NCBI GenBank assembly: GCA_003218475.1
Contig: QHNR01000132.1
Location: 1-58,051 of the forward strand
DNA from: Verrucomicrobiota bacterium
Lineage (GTDB): Bacteria > Verrucomicrobiota > Verrucomicrobiia > Chthoniobacterales > UBA10450
Length of the DNA: 58,051 nucleotides
Reading direction: 5' to 3'
The notes below the pieces were generated by a model. That model was not told the DNA's origin and did no database searches. It worked only from the letters and a program-made list of their open reading frames with translations. A program made the position numbers and the translations under genes. How positions within the stretch are numbered: position 1 is the first letter of the stretch; the number at the start of each line of letters is the position of its first letter. This document shows positions 42,952 to 51,748 of this stretch, piece by piece.

Positions 42952-43812
42952 ATGCAGAAAATTCCTTTAATGGATTATGTAGGCAGGCCACTGCTGGCCT
43001 GTGTACTTCTCGCGCTGCTCTTACTACAGTGGCGATTCCCTCTGCGCCGCCAGCATTTCAGCGTGCTGCATCGCCTGGTGCGCAATTTTGTGCTCTCGAT
43101 TCCTGGATTCGCGATCGTTCGTCTCGCCATGCTGCCAATCCCGCTAGCGATAGCGATGTGGGCACAAGAGAAACATATTGGTTTGTTAAACTGGCTGGCC
43201 GTCCCGTTTTGGATCGGCTTCGTGGCGACGTTTCTGCTGATGGATTACGCCTACTGGTGGTGGCACTGGGCCAATCACATGATTCCTCTCTTCTGGCGTT
43301 TCCATAACGTGCATCACACCGATCTCGATCTCGACGTAAGCACTGCTGCGCGATTTCATTTCGGCGAAATGATCTTTTCGGTTGGATTTCTTTCGGTTGC
43401 GGTCCTGGTCTTCGGGATCGCACCCATAATGCTGATCGTGTTCTTCATCACCTTTGAAGCCGGAACACTCTTTCATCATTCCAACTGGCGTCTGCCGATT
43501 CAGCTCGAACGGATTTTGAATCTGATCATCGTCACGCCGCGCATGCACGGCATTCATCATTCAATTGTCCAGCGCGAGACCAATTCCAATTGGGGCACAA
43601 TTTTTTGCTGGTGGGACAAACTGCATCGCACGCTGCGCCGTGATGTGCCGCAGGACGCCGTTACTATCGGCGTGGCTGCATATCGCGACGAACACGAGCT
43701 CACGCTGGGGAAACTCCTCGCATTGCCGTTCCGTCAACAGCGGGAGTGGCGGTTGCCCAGCGGTGAAGTCCCGGATCGGGCCGTCCAGCCTGCGCAGAAG
43801 TTGACGGAGTAA
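42952..43812 (+). CDS. Sterol desaturase / fatty acid hydroxylase family protein
   Basis: 286 residues from MQKIPLMDY (ATG 42952); an upstream in-frame start at 42889 lies in repeat DNA. Multi-helix membrane protein with the three histidine boxes of di-iron hydroxylases: HWANH, HNVHH and HGIHH. Such enzymes hydroxylate lipids, sterols or carotenoids in the membrane. No pathway partner is near, so the substrate is open. Confidence 0.9.
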   Translation: MQKIPLMDYVGRPLLACVLLALLLLQWRFPLRRQHFSVLHRLVRNFVLSIPGFAIVRLAMLPIPLAIAMWAQEKHIGLLNWLAVPFWIGFVATFLLMDYAYWWWHWANHMIPLFWRFHNVHHTDLDLDVSTAARFHFGEMIFSVGFLSVAVLVFGIAPIMLIVFFITFEAGTLFHHSNWRLPIQLERILNLIIVTPRMHGIHHSIVQRETNSNWGTIFCWWDKLHRTLRRDVPQDAVTIGVAAYRDEHELTLGKLLALPFRQQREWRLPSGEVPDRAVQPAQKLTE

Positions 43813-43961
43813 GATCGATTAAAGATTCGCGTAACGTAGCGACAGACCGCGAAAGCGACGAGCGGACGCCCGCACACGGCGGGCAGGCAGTGCGCACTCC
43901 CAAAGCTATCGCAAAACCATGCAGGCGTTTGCCTTGATTTCGCACGAAGTGCTTTTGCAGT

Positions 43962-43981
43962 GCGATGCGTCTTCGCATCGC
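43962..43981. other. Tight hairpin between genes
   Basis: GCGATGCG-tctt-CGCATCGC: 8 perfect pairs and a 4-base loop. It lies in the 228-bp gap after the hydroxylase gene and may aid termination. No T-run. Confidence 0.4.
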
Positions 43982-44040
43982 TCTTGCTCATTGGCACGTG
44001 CTCCACGGCTAAATCACGTCGTCAATGCGAACACAAATGG

Positions 44041-45024
44041 ATGACCGACAGAAAACATAAGCGCGTGGCGATTGTCGCCGGAGTAGGACCCGGTTTGGGA
44101 GCAGCGCTCGTGCACAAGCTCGCCAAAGAAGGTTGTTGCGTCGGAATGTTCGCGCGTTCACCTGAATTCATTAGCAAACTCGCCGCCGAACTGGGAGCGG
44201 ATGTGCTGGCAGTTCCTACAGACGTTTCCGATGCAAAACAAGTCGCAGCCGGATTTCGCAGCGTCCGTCAGCAGCTCGGTCCGGTACAGATTTTAATCGC
44301 CCACGCGAGCGGTTCGGTCGGCGAAGGCTTGATGAAAACCAAGCGGGATGAATTCGAGAAATCATGGCGCATCGCAGCTTTCGGCGCTTTTCTCTGTGCG
44401 CGTGAAGCCGTGTCGGACATGCTTGAGCGCGGCGCGGGCGCAATGATTTTTACAGGGGCGACTTCATCGGTGCGCGGACGCGGCGGCGCAGTTGCATTTA
44501 GCAGTGCAAAGTTTGCTGTGCGCGGGCTGGCACAATCGCTCGCCGTCGAGCTTTGGCCCAAAGGCATTCATGTCGCGCACGTCATCATAGATGGCGTGAT
44601 CGACACTCCAAAAGTGCGCAAGGCCTACAAGCCTTCCGCTAAGGAACCTTTGCTCAAGCCGGAAGCCATCGCCGGTGCCTATTGGAACCTCGTTCGGCAA
44701 GACCGCAGCGCTTGGAGTCTCGAAATCGATTTGCGCCCAGATAAGGAAACGTTTTTCGAATCACGCCATTTATTTAAAGGCCTTGTCCAAGAGAAACTGT
44801 GCTTCGCGGTAGTTGCGACCATGCGGTCCCTGATCGTTAAGCCCCCAATTGTAAGGAAGGTATTTGATTTCGTAATTCCCGCTGGTGGCGAACTCACGCA
44901 CAGGCGCCGGAGCATATCGGCCCAATATTTTCGGCATGCTGCCGGCTTTCTCGAAATCTTGCTTGAACCACTTGAAGATGCTGGAGATTTCCACCTTTTT
45001 CTCGTTAGGCAGAAACCTGTTTAG
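44041..45024 (+). CDS. Short-chain dehydrogenase/reductase with Phe at the catalytic Tyr and an antisense-encoded tail
   Basis: 327 residues from MTDRKHKR (ATG 44041). Rossmann motif GVGPGLGAALVHKLA and the SDR loop IAHASG. At the active site the usual YxxxK reads FSSAK (GGAVAFSSAKFAVRG), so the catalytic Tyr is Phe. SDRs of this size normally end near LEIDLRPDKETF (about 44755), but here the frame runs on for about 85 codons through the convergent DUF547 gene. It probably lost its stop. Enzymatic role uncertain. Confidence 0.75.
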   Translation: MTDRKHKRVAIVAGVGPGLGAALVHKLAKEGCCVGMFARSPEFISKLAAELGADVLAVPTDVSDAKQVAAGFRSVRQQLGPVQILIAHASGSVGEGLMKTKRDEFEKSWRIAAFGAFLCAREAVSDMLERGAGAMIFTGATSSVRGRGGAVAFSSAKFAVRGLAQSLAVELWPKGIHVAHVIIDGVIDTPKVRKAYKPSAKEPLLKPEAIAGAYWNLVRQDRSAWSLEIDLRPDKETFFESRHLFKGLVQEKLCFAVVATMRSLIVKPPIVRKVFDFVIPAGGELTHRRRSISAQYFRHAAGFLEILLEPLEDAGDFHLFLVRQKPV

Positions 45025-45606
45025 ATCCTCGCGTGCGAACCATGCGCGATACGCAGCGTCATTTTGTTCGTCGAACTTATCAGCCGTGTAAGCAAATTGC
45101 TGCAATGGCGGACAACTGCGTGCGGCGCAAACCAGCACGGCGTGCGCGCGATAGCCAATCAACGGCCGGAGAGCTTCATGTTCGATATCATCCAGCGAAA
45201 CTTTACGGCCTCCGATCTCGTTTCGTTTGGCCGTAAATGAATCATTCAACTGCCAGATGCTTTCGGTTGGATAAGCTCTCAGAATCCACTGAAGAACAAG
45301 CCCGTTGTAGGCATTTACAAGCGAAGCGGCCTTCTCATTGCCCTGTGACGGACTACCGATCTCGGCGGCAAACTGCTTGAGATACTCATCGAGCGCCGAG
45401 ACATCGGCTGAATTCTGTTTCCATCCGCTATAGTTCACCAGCCCTTGCTGGTTCACATATTTTCTTAGCAGTCGATCGTAGTCCTCATGGCTAATGCCTG
45501 CGCGAACATCGACACTATTGCCTGTGTCTGCGCGCGCCATTATCGCAGCGAAGACCAAAGCCACCAGCGCCAATAGAATGCGCTTGCCATTGTCCGCAGA
45601 GTTCAT
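44770..45606 (-). CDS. DUF547 domain secreted protein
   Basis: 278 residues with signal peptide (RILLALVALVFAAIMARA). The DUF547 core includes LVNAYNGLVLQWILRAYPTE, SLDDIEHEALRP, HAVLVCAARSCPPL and YLPYNWGLND. DUF547 proteins are extracytoplasmic with unknown activity and commonly appear beside ArsM/ArsS-type genes. Its 5' end overlaps the DoxX gene (ATGA). Its 3' 255 bases are antisense to the SDR ORF. Confidence 0.88.
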   Translation of the reverse strand: MNSADNGKRILLALVALVFAAIMARADTGNSVDVRAGISHEDYDRLLRKYVNQQGLVNYSGWKQNSADVSALDEYLKQFAAEIGSPSQGNEKAASLVNAYNGLVLQWILRAYPTESIWQLNDSFTAKRNEIGGRKVSLDDIEHEALRPLIGYRAHAVLVCAARSCPPLQQFAYTADKFDEQNDAAYRAWFAREDLNRFLPNEKKVEISSIFKWFKQDFEKAGSMPKILGRYAPAPVREFATSGNYEIKYLPYNWGLNDQGPHGRNYREAQFLLDKAFK

Positions 45607-46076
45607 TCGGCAATGCTAGTAGCCACTGTGCGAAGGACCCAATAATCCACGCTCAACCAGCCTGGGCCGGAGAAAAAAAGCCAAAGAAGAATCACGAGTA
45701 AGAGCACCTCGGGAAGATATAAAAATTCGGACAGCCAGCCGGGTATCGATGTTGCTTTGATATTTCGAATTGCGTTAGTTGCAATGGCTACAATCATCAC
45801 GCCGCTAAGCATCGCGCATGCGAGAGGCGTGATTGCCCCGAGGATGAGCAACAGACCCGCGACACATTCGACCGTCGACACAAAGAGAGCATTTAAGTCG
45901 GGAAAAGGAACACCCGCTGCGATCAACGTTTCGCGCATCTGTTCACGGCGTTCCCGAACGAAGAGCTTGGCGCGTCCAGAGAGAAAGAAAAGCACACCGA
46001 TTGCTAATCGGGCCACGAGAATTCCCAGCCATTGCCAAGCGTGCAGCTCAGTCAGAAATGTCCGGGTCAACAACAT
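45603..46076 (-). CDS. DoxX-family membrane protein
   Basis: 157 residues, four predicted membrane helices. DoxX-like features: RLAIGVLFFLSGRAKLF in TM1 and VECVAGLLLILGAITPLACA in TM2-3. DoxX-type proteins are quinone- or thiol-related membrane proteins of varied roles. Co-translated with DUF547 (ATGA overlap) and divergent from the FAD oxidoreductase gene. In context, a redox role in the arsenic-related cluster is a guess. Confidence 0.82.
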   Translation of the reverse strand: MLLTRTFLTELHAWQWLGILVARLAIGVLFFLSGRAKLFVRERREQMRETLIAAGVPFPDLNALFVSTVECVAGLLLILGAITPLACAMLSGVMIVAIATNAIRNIKATSIPGWLSEFLYLPEVLLLVILLWLFFSGPGWLSVDYWVLRTVATSIAE

Positions 46077-46182
46077 GTTCGTTATTCGATGACTCGCTGA
46101 GAGCGTTTATTCCTTCTATCAATCGCAAGGCGGCGGAATAATGGTGCTAAATCACCTCTCGAAAATTTCGCACTGACTGTCC

Positions 46183-47727
46183 ATGAAAAAAGGTGAGGGC
46201 GTTTACAACGTGATCGTGATTGGCGCGGGTACGGCCGGTCTGGTCACCGCAGCCGGAACGGCAGGATTGGGTGGGCGCGTCGCGCTGATCGAACGCCATT
46301 TGATGGGCGGCGATTGCCTCAACTTCGGTTGCGTGCCCAGCAAAGCACTCATTTCCTCTGCACGATTGATCCAGCAAATCCGTAACGCGGAAAAATGGGG
46401 CTTGGAACGACAACAACCGCAATTTGTTTTTGAAAGAGTTTTTGATCGAATGCGGGCGCGACGCGCCATGATCGCGCCGAATGATTCGCAGGAACGTTTC
46501 GAGTCGCTGGGCGTCGATGTCTTTCGCGGCGAAGCGCGGTTCGTGTCACCGCACGAAATAGAAATTCGCAGATCACCCTCACCTCAATCCTCTCAGCGCT
46601 CCACCCAGTCGCGATCCCGGCCCGAGGCGGAGGCGTCAGCGCCTGGTGAGGGTCGAAGACTGCGTGCAAAAAACTTCGTGATCGCGACTGGCAGTCGAGC
46701 GCTTATCCCAAAAATTGAGGGGATCGACACGGTTCCCTATTTCACAAATGAAACGATCTTCGACGAGCTAAAGGAAAAACCTGAGACGATGATCGTGCTC
46801 GGCGGCGGGCCTATTGGTTGCGAACTCGCGCAAACATTCCGGCGGCTTGGTGTGCAAGTGACCATCGTCCAGCGGGGCGATCAGCTCTTGCCACGCGAGG
46901 ATCGAGATGTGGCAGAATTTCTTGAACGTCGCTTAATCAATGAAGGTGTGCGCATCATCAAGAACGCCGATGCACGCGCAGTGGCGACCAGCGACACTGG
47001 GAAAGTCGCACTTCAATTGTTAGATCGACAGTCGGATCGGTTGGCCGAACCGACTTTTTTTGCCGATGCGCTCCTTGTCGCCGTCGGGCGAACGCCGAAT
47101 ATTCAGGGCTTGGATCTACAATCGGTGGGGATTGACGTAGATGACAAAGGTGTGCGCGTTAATAGTTACCTACAAACATCTCAACGGCACATTTACGCCG
47201 CAGGCGATGTTAGTGGACCATTCCTCTTCACGCACATGGCCGATGCTCAGGCACGCGTCGTCGTGCGGAATATTCTGGTTCCATTCCAATTTCTGCGGCA
47301 GAAAATGGATTATTTGGTCGTGCCTTGGTGTACGTACACCGATCCAGAAGTTGCTCACGTCGGTCTCGGCGAAAAGGAGGCGAAACAGAAAAACACAGAA
47401 TACGATTTGTTCTGTGTCCCGCTGAAAGATGTCGATCGAGCCGTGGTCGAAAGTGAAGAGGCAGGTTTCGCCAAAATCTTGACGGCGAAAGGCTCCGACA
47501 AAATCCTCGGAGCGACGATCGTAGCGCCACATGCCGGCGATTTGTTGCACGAATTTGTGCTCGCGATGAAAGCCAAAATCGGTCTTGGCACGATAGCATC
47601 AACGATCCACGCTTATCCGACATTCGCCGAGCTTGCACGCAAAGCTGGCGACAAGTACAACAAAACGCGTCTCACCCCGCGCGCGGAGAAAATCTTCACC
47701 TGGCTTTACGAACGCGCACGCAGATGA
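46183..47727 (+). CDS. FAD-dependent pyridine nucleotide-disulfide oxidoreductase (mercuric-reductase-like)
   Basis: 514 residues. FAD-binding GAGTAGLVTAAG at the N-terminus, the redox-active disulfide CLNFGCVPSK (C-x4-C), NAD-binding LGGGPIGCELAQTF near residue 205, and a dimerisation domain with PWCTYTDPEVAHVG and HAYPTFAE. The lack of the extra C-terminal CC of MerA suggests a related enzyme, not mercury reductase itself. An in-frame repeat (46571-46655) inserts about 28 Ser/Arg/Gln-rich residues before LRAKNFVIATGS. Often found with TVP38 and ArsM/ArsS genes, as here. Confidence 0.85.
   Translation: MKKGEGVYNVIVIGAGTAGLVTAAGTAGLGGRVALIERHLMGGDCLNFGCVPSKALISSARLIQQIRNAEKWGLERQQPQFVFERVFDRMRARRAMIAPNDSQERFESLGVDVFRGEARFVSPHEIEIRRSPSPQSSQRSTQSRSRPEAEASAPGEGRRLRAKNFVIATGSRALIPKIEGIDTVPYFTNETIFDELKEKPETMIVLGGGPIGCELAQTFRRLGVQVTIVQRGDQLLPREDRDVAEFLERRLINEGVRIIKNADARAVATSDTGKVALQLLDRQSDRLAEPTFFADALLVAVGRTPNIQGLDLQSVGIDVDDKGVRVNSYLQTSQRHIYAAGDVSGPFLFTHMADAQARVVVRNILVPFQFLRQKMDYLVVPWCTYTDPEVAHVGLGEKEAKQKNTEYDLFCVPLKDVDRAVVESEEAGFAKILTAKGSDKILGATIVAPHAGDLLHEFVLAMKAKIGLGTIASTIHAYPTFAELARKAGDKYNKTRLTPRAEKIFTWLYERARR
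46571..46655. repeat. GGTGAGGG-family repeat in frame inside the FAD oxidoreductase
   Basis: Begins GATCACCCTCACCTCAATCC and ends GCCTGGTGAGGGTC. The same words occur in intergenic copies at 13931-14040 and 39866-39979. It adds a low-complexity Ser/Arg/Gln segment to the protein. Confidence 0.7.
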
Positions 47728-47749
47728 ACAGAAGGGCTCTCCAATGCTC

Positions 47750-47871
47750 TGTCATGTCGAGCGACGTCGAGACCATCCCGCGAAGCTACCGGTGACCTGG
47801 CCGGTGGGATTGAAAGCCTGGCCTCGCGGACTTCGTCCGCTGCGTTGCAGCCTCGACTTCGCTCGGAATGA
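47750..47871. repeat. About 122-bp dispersed repeat (TGTCATGTCGAGCG family), copy 2
   Basis: Nearly identical by eye to 6323-6445 and in the same orientation; shares GCCTGGCCTCGCGGACTTCG and TGCGTTGCAGCCTCGACT. It lies between the FAD oxidoreductase and TVP38 genes. Confidence 0.85.
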
Positions 47872-47882
47872 GGGCGGTTGAT

Positions 47883-48596
47883 ATGGCTTCCGACGAGAGA
47901 AAGCACGCAATCGCACGAGTCATCGACCTCGGGCTAGTCCTGATCGCGCTCTTTCTCGCGATGAGGTTTCTGCCAGTCCAGCAATGGCTGAGGAATTTCA
48001 ACGACTGGGTCGGCCAGATAGGCACAGCCGGCATTTTCATCTTCATCGCCGTGTATGCCGTAGCGACAGCCTTGATGGCGCCGGGATCGATCCTAACGAT
48101 TGGCGCTGGGTTCGCTTTCGGACTGTGGAAAGGTTTTCTCGCCGTATCGACCGGCGCAACGTTCGGCGCATCGCTCGCCTTTCTGGTCGCTCGGTTCATT
48201 GCGCGCGACAAAATCGAAGCGATCGCGAAACGAAATGAGACATTCCGCAAGATCGACAACGCCATTGGCAAAGAAGGCGCGAAATTAATTTTCCTGCTCC
48301 GGCTCAGTCCGGTGATTCCCTTCAACCTAAGCAATTACTTTTATGGCCTGACCGGAGTGAGATTCTGGCCGTACGTGGTCGCGAGCTGGATCGGCATGAT
48401 TCCCGGGACGTTTCTCTATATCTACATCGGCGTGGCCAGCAAAGCTGCGGTCGCAGCCGCGGCCCGTGGCGAAGCCGTGAAACACAGTTGGCAGTACTGG
48501 GCGTTCCTGGGCGTCGGCCTCTTCGCAACGATCATCGTGACAATCTGGATCACGAAGATTGCGCGCGACGCATTACACAAGACTGAGGCTGAATAG
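47883..48596 (+). CDS. TVP38/TMEM64 (DedA-like) membrane protein
   Basis: 237 residues; ATG 47883 (MASDERKHA) chosen because the earlier ATG lies in the repeat. Five to six helices, with the family signature GAGFAFGLWKGFLAVSTGAT and LLRLSPVIPFNLSNYFYGLT (the R-x-S/T-P-x-x-P-x-N re-entrant loop of SNARE-associated/DedA proteins). Possibly lipid scrambling or ion coupling. TVP38 genes often sit with ArsM/ArsS; here ArsM starts 51 bases downstream. Confidence 0.88.
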   Translation: MASDERKHAIARVIDLGLVLIALFLAMRFLPVQQWLRNFNDWVGQIGTAGIFIFIAVYAVATALMAPGSILTIGAGFAFGLWKGFLAVSTGATFGASLAFLVARFIARDKIEAIAKRNETFRKIDNAIGKEGAKLIFLLRLSPVIPFNLSNYFYGLTGVRFWPYVVASWIGMIPGTFLYIYIGVASKAAVAAAARGEAVKHSWQYWAFLGVGLFATIIVTIWITKIARDALHKTEAE

Positions 48597-48647
48597 AACT
48601 GCATGCTTTTCAGGAATAAAGCGGCGTGTTAAAGCGTCGTATCGAAG

Positions 48648-49808
48648 ATGATTCAACCCCAACGCACTGAAACTATCGTCCGCCAACGCTACGCTGCTGG
48701 AGCGAAGGAACGCACTGACAAACTTTGTTGCCCGGTCGATTACGACGAAAACTTACTTAAAGTGATTCCGCAGGAAGTAATCGAGCGCGATTACGGTTGC
48801 GGCGATCCTTCGGATTACTTGCACGAAGGCGAGGTCGTTGTCGATTTGGGCAGCGGCACTGGGAAAATCTGTTTCATCGCTGCGCAGATCGTTGGACCGA
48901 GCGGCAGGGTCGTCGGCATTGACATGACAGACGAGATGCTCGAAGTCGCGCGCCGTAACGCGCCGATAGTCGCCGAACGTATCGGTTACGCGAACGTGGA
49001 ATTTCGAAAAGGCCGCATTCAAGACCTGGCGCTTGATCTCGAATTGTTAGATCGACAATTGAAAAAAAACCCGATCACAAATGCCACCTCATTTCTCGCA
49101 GCGGACGAACTCGCCGAAGAATTGCGCGTCAAACATCCGCTGATAATCAGCGATTCGGTGGACGTGGTCGTTTCAAATTGCGTCCTTAATCTAGTCGAGC
49201 TGAAGTCGAAACGACAGTTGTTCGAAGAGATCTTTCGTATTTTAAAAAAAGGCGGCCGCGCGGTGGTCTGCGACATTGTGAGCGATGAAGACGTTCCCGA
49301 AGAAATGCAAAACGATCCGGAGCTCTGGAGCGGTTGCATCTCGGGCGCATTCACTGAAGGGGAATTTATCGCCGCGTTCGAGAACGCGGGGTTTTACGGA
49401 ATTCAAATTTTAAAACGGAGCGCACAACCATGGCGCACTGTGCAGGGGATCGAGTTTCGCTCCATGACGATTGAGGCGTTCAAGGGCAAGCAGGGCGAAT
49501 GTTTCGAGCGCAATCAGGCTGTGATTTATCGCGGGCCGTTCAAGGAAGTGCTCGACGACGACAATCACCGGATGGAACGCGGCAAGCGTTATGCCGTCTG
49601 CGACAAGACTTACAATCTCTACAAAAAGGCGCCGTATCGGGAGTTCTTCGATTTTGTTGATCCGATTGTCGATGTAGCGCTCGAACAAGCCAAGCCGTTC
49701 GATTGCTCGCGCACGGCATTGCGGCATCCGAAGGAAATCAAAGGTCGCGATTACGATGTAACCACGGAAATACATAACAAATGCTGTGACGGCGGCAGTT
49801 GCTGCTGA
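48648..49808 (+). CDS. arsM: Arsenosugar-type arsenite S-adenosylmethionine methyltransferase
   Basis: 386 residues. SAM-binding [18 protein letters not shown] and GIDMTDEML. Cysteine sites used by ArsM to bind arsenite are all present: LCCPVDY (Cys27/28), SNCVLNLV (Cys178) and GCISGA (Cys230). A C-terminal extension ends CCDGGSCC, as in the ArsM class linked to arsenosugar synthesis. It should methylate arsenite stepwise to di- or trimethylarsenic, in the cytoplasm. arsS begins five bases later, so they are co-transcribed. Confidence 0.9.
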   Translation: MIQPQRTETIVRQRYAAGAKERTDKLCCPVDYDENLLKVIPQEVIERDYGCGDPSDYLHEGEVVVDLGSGTGKICFIAAQIVGPSGRVVGIDMTDEMLEVARRNAPIVAERIGYANVEFRKGRIQDLALDLELLDRQLKKNPITNATSFLAADELAEELRVKHPLIISDSVDVVVSNCVLNLVELKSKRQLFEEIFRILKKGGRAVVCDIVSDEDVPEEMQNDPELWSGCISGAFTEGEFIAAFENAGFYGIQILKRSAQPWRTVQGIEFRSMTIEAFKGKQGECFERNQAVIYRGPFKEVLDDDNHRMERGKRYAVCDKTYNLYKKAPYREFFDFVDPIVDVALEQAKPFDCSRTALRHPKEIKGRDYDVTTEIHNKCCDGGSCC

Positions 49809-49813
49809 TCTAA

Positions 49814-50782
49814 ATGAATCGCTTCTCCGATCGACTTTCCGCGGAAGGTTTGCAGCTTCGCCGCGGTCGCCCTGAAATTCTTCAGATAAACGTGGGCAAG
49901 CTTTGCAATCTGACGTGCGTGCATTGTCACGTGAACGCCGGGCCAAACCGGAAGGAAATCATGTCACGCGAGACAATCGATCGGATCATTGATTGGTTGG
50001 TCAAAACCGATATTCCCACTGTTGATCTTACCGGTGGAGCGCCAGAAATGATTCCCGATTTTCGCTATTTCATCGAGCAGGTGAAAGCGTTGCAACCGCA
50101 CCGGCACATTATCGATCGTTGCAATCTCACGATCCTGCTTGAGCGAGGTTATGAGGACCTCGCAACGTTTCTCGCGGGGAATGAGGTCGAGATCATAGCA
50201 TCGATGCCATGTTACACGCCTGAAAATGTGAACGCGCAACGCGGTGAAGGCGTGTTTGAAGGGAGCATCGCTGCGCTGCAACTGCTCAATTCCATCGGGT
50301 ACGGAACCAACCCGGAACTACCGCTGCATCTCATTTACAACCCGGTAGGCGCATTTTTACCACCACCGCAGGCTGAGCTTGAGGTTGATTATAAGCGGGA
50401 GCTTAAAAAGCATTTCGGCGTCGTGTTTAATAATCTCTACACGCTTACAAATCTTCCGATCGGCCGGTTCGCGAGTTACTTACGGCGCAACAACAAACTC
50501 GATGAATACATGGAGCTGCTGATTCAGGCGTTTAATCCCGCAACCATGCATGGTTTGATGTGCCGCAACACCATCAGCATAGGCTGGCGCGGAGAAGTTT
50601 ATGATTGCGATTTTAATCAGCAGCTCGGAATGCAGTGGAACAATGGCGCACGCATCTTTCTGTGGGATGTCGATCCGAAGAAAATCGAAAATCGCGAGAT
50701 CATGACTGGCAATCATTGCTTCGGCTGCACTGCCGGCGCCGGCTCAAGCTGCGGCGGCGCCATTGTGTGTAATAGGAAGTGA
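49814..50782 (+). CDS. arsS: Arsenosugar biosynthesis radical SAM protein ArsS
   Basis: 322 residues. Radical SAM motif CNLTCVHCH (CxxxCxxC), then DLTGGAPEM (GGE-like SAM loop). The C-terminal part carries MCRNTISIGWRGEVYDCDFN and the Cys-rich end CFGCTAGAGSSCGG. This is the radical SAM/Cys-rich (TIGR04167) type. In cyanobacteria ArsS adds 5'-deoxyadenosyl from SAM to dimethylarsenite on the way to arsenosugars. Direct linkage with arsM supports the same role here. Confidence 0.92.
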   Translation: MNRFSDRLSAEGLQLRRGRPEILQINVGKLCNLTCVHCHVNAGPNRKEIMSRETIDRIIDWLVKTDIPTVDLTGGAPEMIPDFRYFIEQVKALQPHRHIIDRCNLTILLERGYEDLATFLAGNEVEIIASMPCYTPENVNAQRGEGVFEGSIAALQLLNSIGYGTNPELPLHLIYNPVGAFLPPPQAELEVDYKRELKKHFGVVFNNLYTLTNLPIGRFASYLRRNNKLDEYMELLIQAFNPATMHGLMCRNTISIGWRGEVYDCDFNQQLGMQWNNGARIFLWDVDPKKIENREIMTGNHCFGCTAGAGSSCGGAIVCNRK

Positions 50783-50850
50783 GGCAGCGGTGCCTGACGC
50801 AGCAGGCAAGCTGCCTGTCGGCCGAGACAGGCTGGCAGCCTATCTTCCCA
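50783..50850. repeat. Partial palindromic repeat (relative of 23111-23221)
   Basis: Hairpins GGCAGCGGTGCC, CAGGCAagCTGCCTG and GACAGGCTGGCAGCCTATCTTCC. It supplies the last codons of the neighbouring methyltransferase. Confidence 0.55.
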
Positions 50851-51661
50851 CCACCACAACGTGCGCCGCCATTGGCAAAACGAACTCGTTACCCGTCGCG
50901 TATCGCTGCATTTCGTTTTCGATCGCGACGCGAATCGAGTCCAGTTTTTCTGCCGAATGGCGCGCCAAAAGCCCGGCCGTGCGAACCCCGGCATCACGTT
51001 CAGCTTCGAAAAAGTAAGATGCAGTTGGAAGATGCCATTCCACCGTGCGCGTCTCATAGCTCATCGAGCTGCCATCAAAACCCGACTGTTCCAACACCTT
51101 TCGACACCCTTCGCTTTCACCATACAAGTAATGCGGCGGCCCTTCGGGTAAGCCGACATCCAGGTCACCGTGCGCTTCAATCGCGTCATGAACGATCTTG
51201 GCGCCAGGATTTTTGTCCGGCCCAGCCCAGACGCTGAAGCCGAACCTACCGCCCGGTTTTAAAACGCGACATGTCTCGGCACACACGTTTTCGGGGTGCG
51301 AGACGTGGAGCAAACCGAAGTTAACTAAAACCCGATCAAAACAGACGTTTTCAAACGGCAGATCCTGAGCATCGCCTTGAAGAAATGAAATATCCGGGAA
51401 CATGGTTTTTGCGATGGCAATCATTTTTTCAGAAAAATCGATTCCTGTTGGAACAGCGCCCAGCCTTTTCACTGCTGCGGAAACATAACCGGGCCCGCAC
51501 GCGACATCCAAGACCGACATGCCAGGTGAGACTTCGGCAGCGCTGATTAGATAAGGAATAAACTGCCGCGTTAGCGATGACCACACCGAATCGTATTTAT
51601 CCGCAACGCGTTCCCAGCCGACATGCTCAAATGTGGTGAAGTCGTCTCCGCCGGTTTTCAT
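50840..51661 (-). CDS. Class I SAM-dependent methyltransferase
   Basis: 273 residues. SAM-binding VLDVACGPGYVSAAV (motif I), PTGIDFSEKM, LQGDAQDLPFENVCFD and LKPGGRFGFSVW, in the usual UbiE/Methyltransf_11 order. The C-terminus ends in repeat DNA (AAHVVVVGR), so the native end may have been altered. Convergent with arsS. Substrate unknown; arsenic-related methylation is possible from position but no ArsM-type cysteines are seen. Confidence 0.82.
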   Translation of the reverse strand: MKTGGDDFTTFEHVGWERVADKYDSVWSSLTRQFIPYLISAAEVSPGMSVLDVACGPGYVSAAVKRLGAVPTGIDFSEKMIAIAKTMFPDISFLQGDAQDLPFENVCFDRVLVNFGLLHVSHPENVCAETCRVLKPGGRFGFSVWAGPDKNPGAKIVHDAIEAHGDLDVGLPEGPPHYLYGESEGCRKVLEQSGFDGSSMSYETRTVEWHLPTASYFFEAERDAGVRTAGLLARHSAEKLDSIRVAIENEMQRYATGNEFVLPMAAHVVVVGR

Positions 51662-51748
51662 TCTGCGTCTCTCACCTCAATCCTCTCTCCCGACAAGTGG
51701 CGAGGCAGATTTATCGACTGCAAACAGATTTTGATGATTCGGCGCCAC
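51662..51748. other. Short gap with fragment of GGTGAGGG-family repeat
   Basis: CTCACCTCAATCCTCTCTCCC at 51671-51691 recalls the repeat inside the FAD oxidoreductase and the one at 39866-39979. No gene. Confidence 0.5.

Noticed and set aside
46183-47727. E3 (dihydrolipoamide dehydrogenase) for the fusion complex
   Set aside because: The disulfide motif would fit, but it lies 41 kb away in the arsenosugar-type cluster, and the sequence is closer to the mercuric-reductase-like branch.
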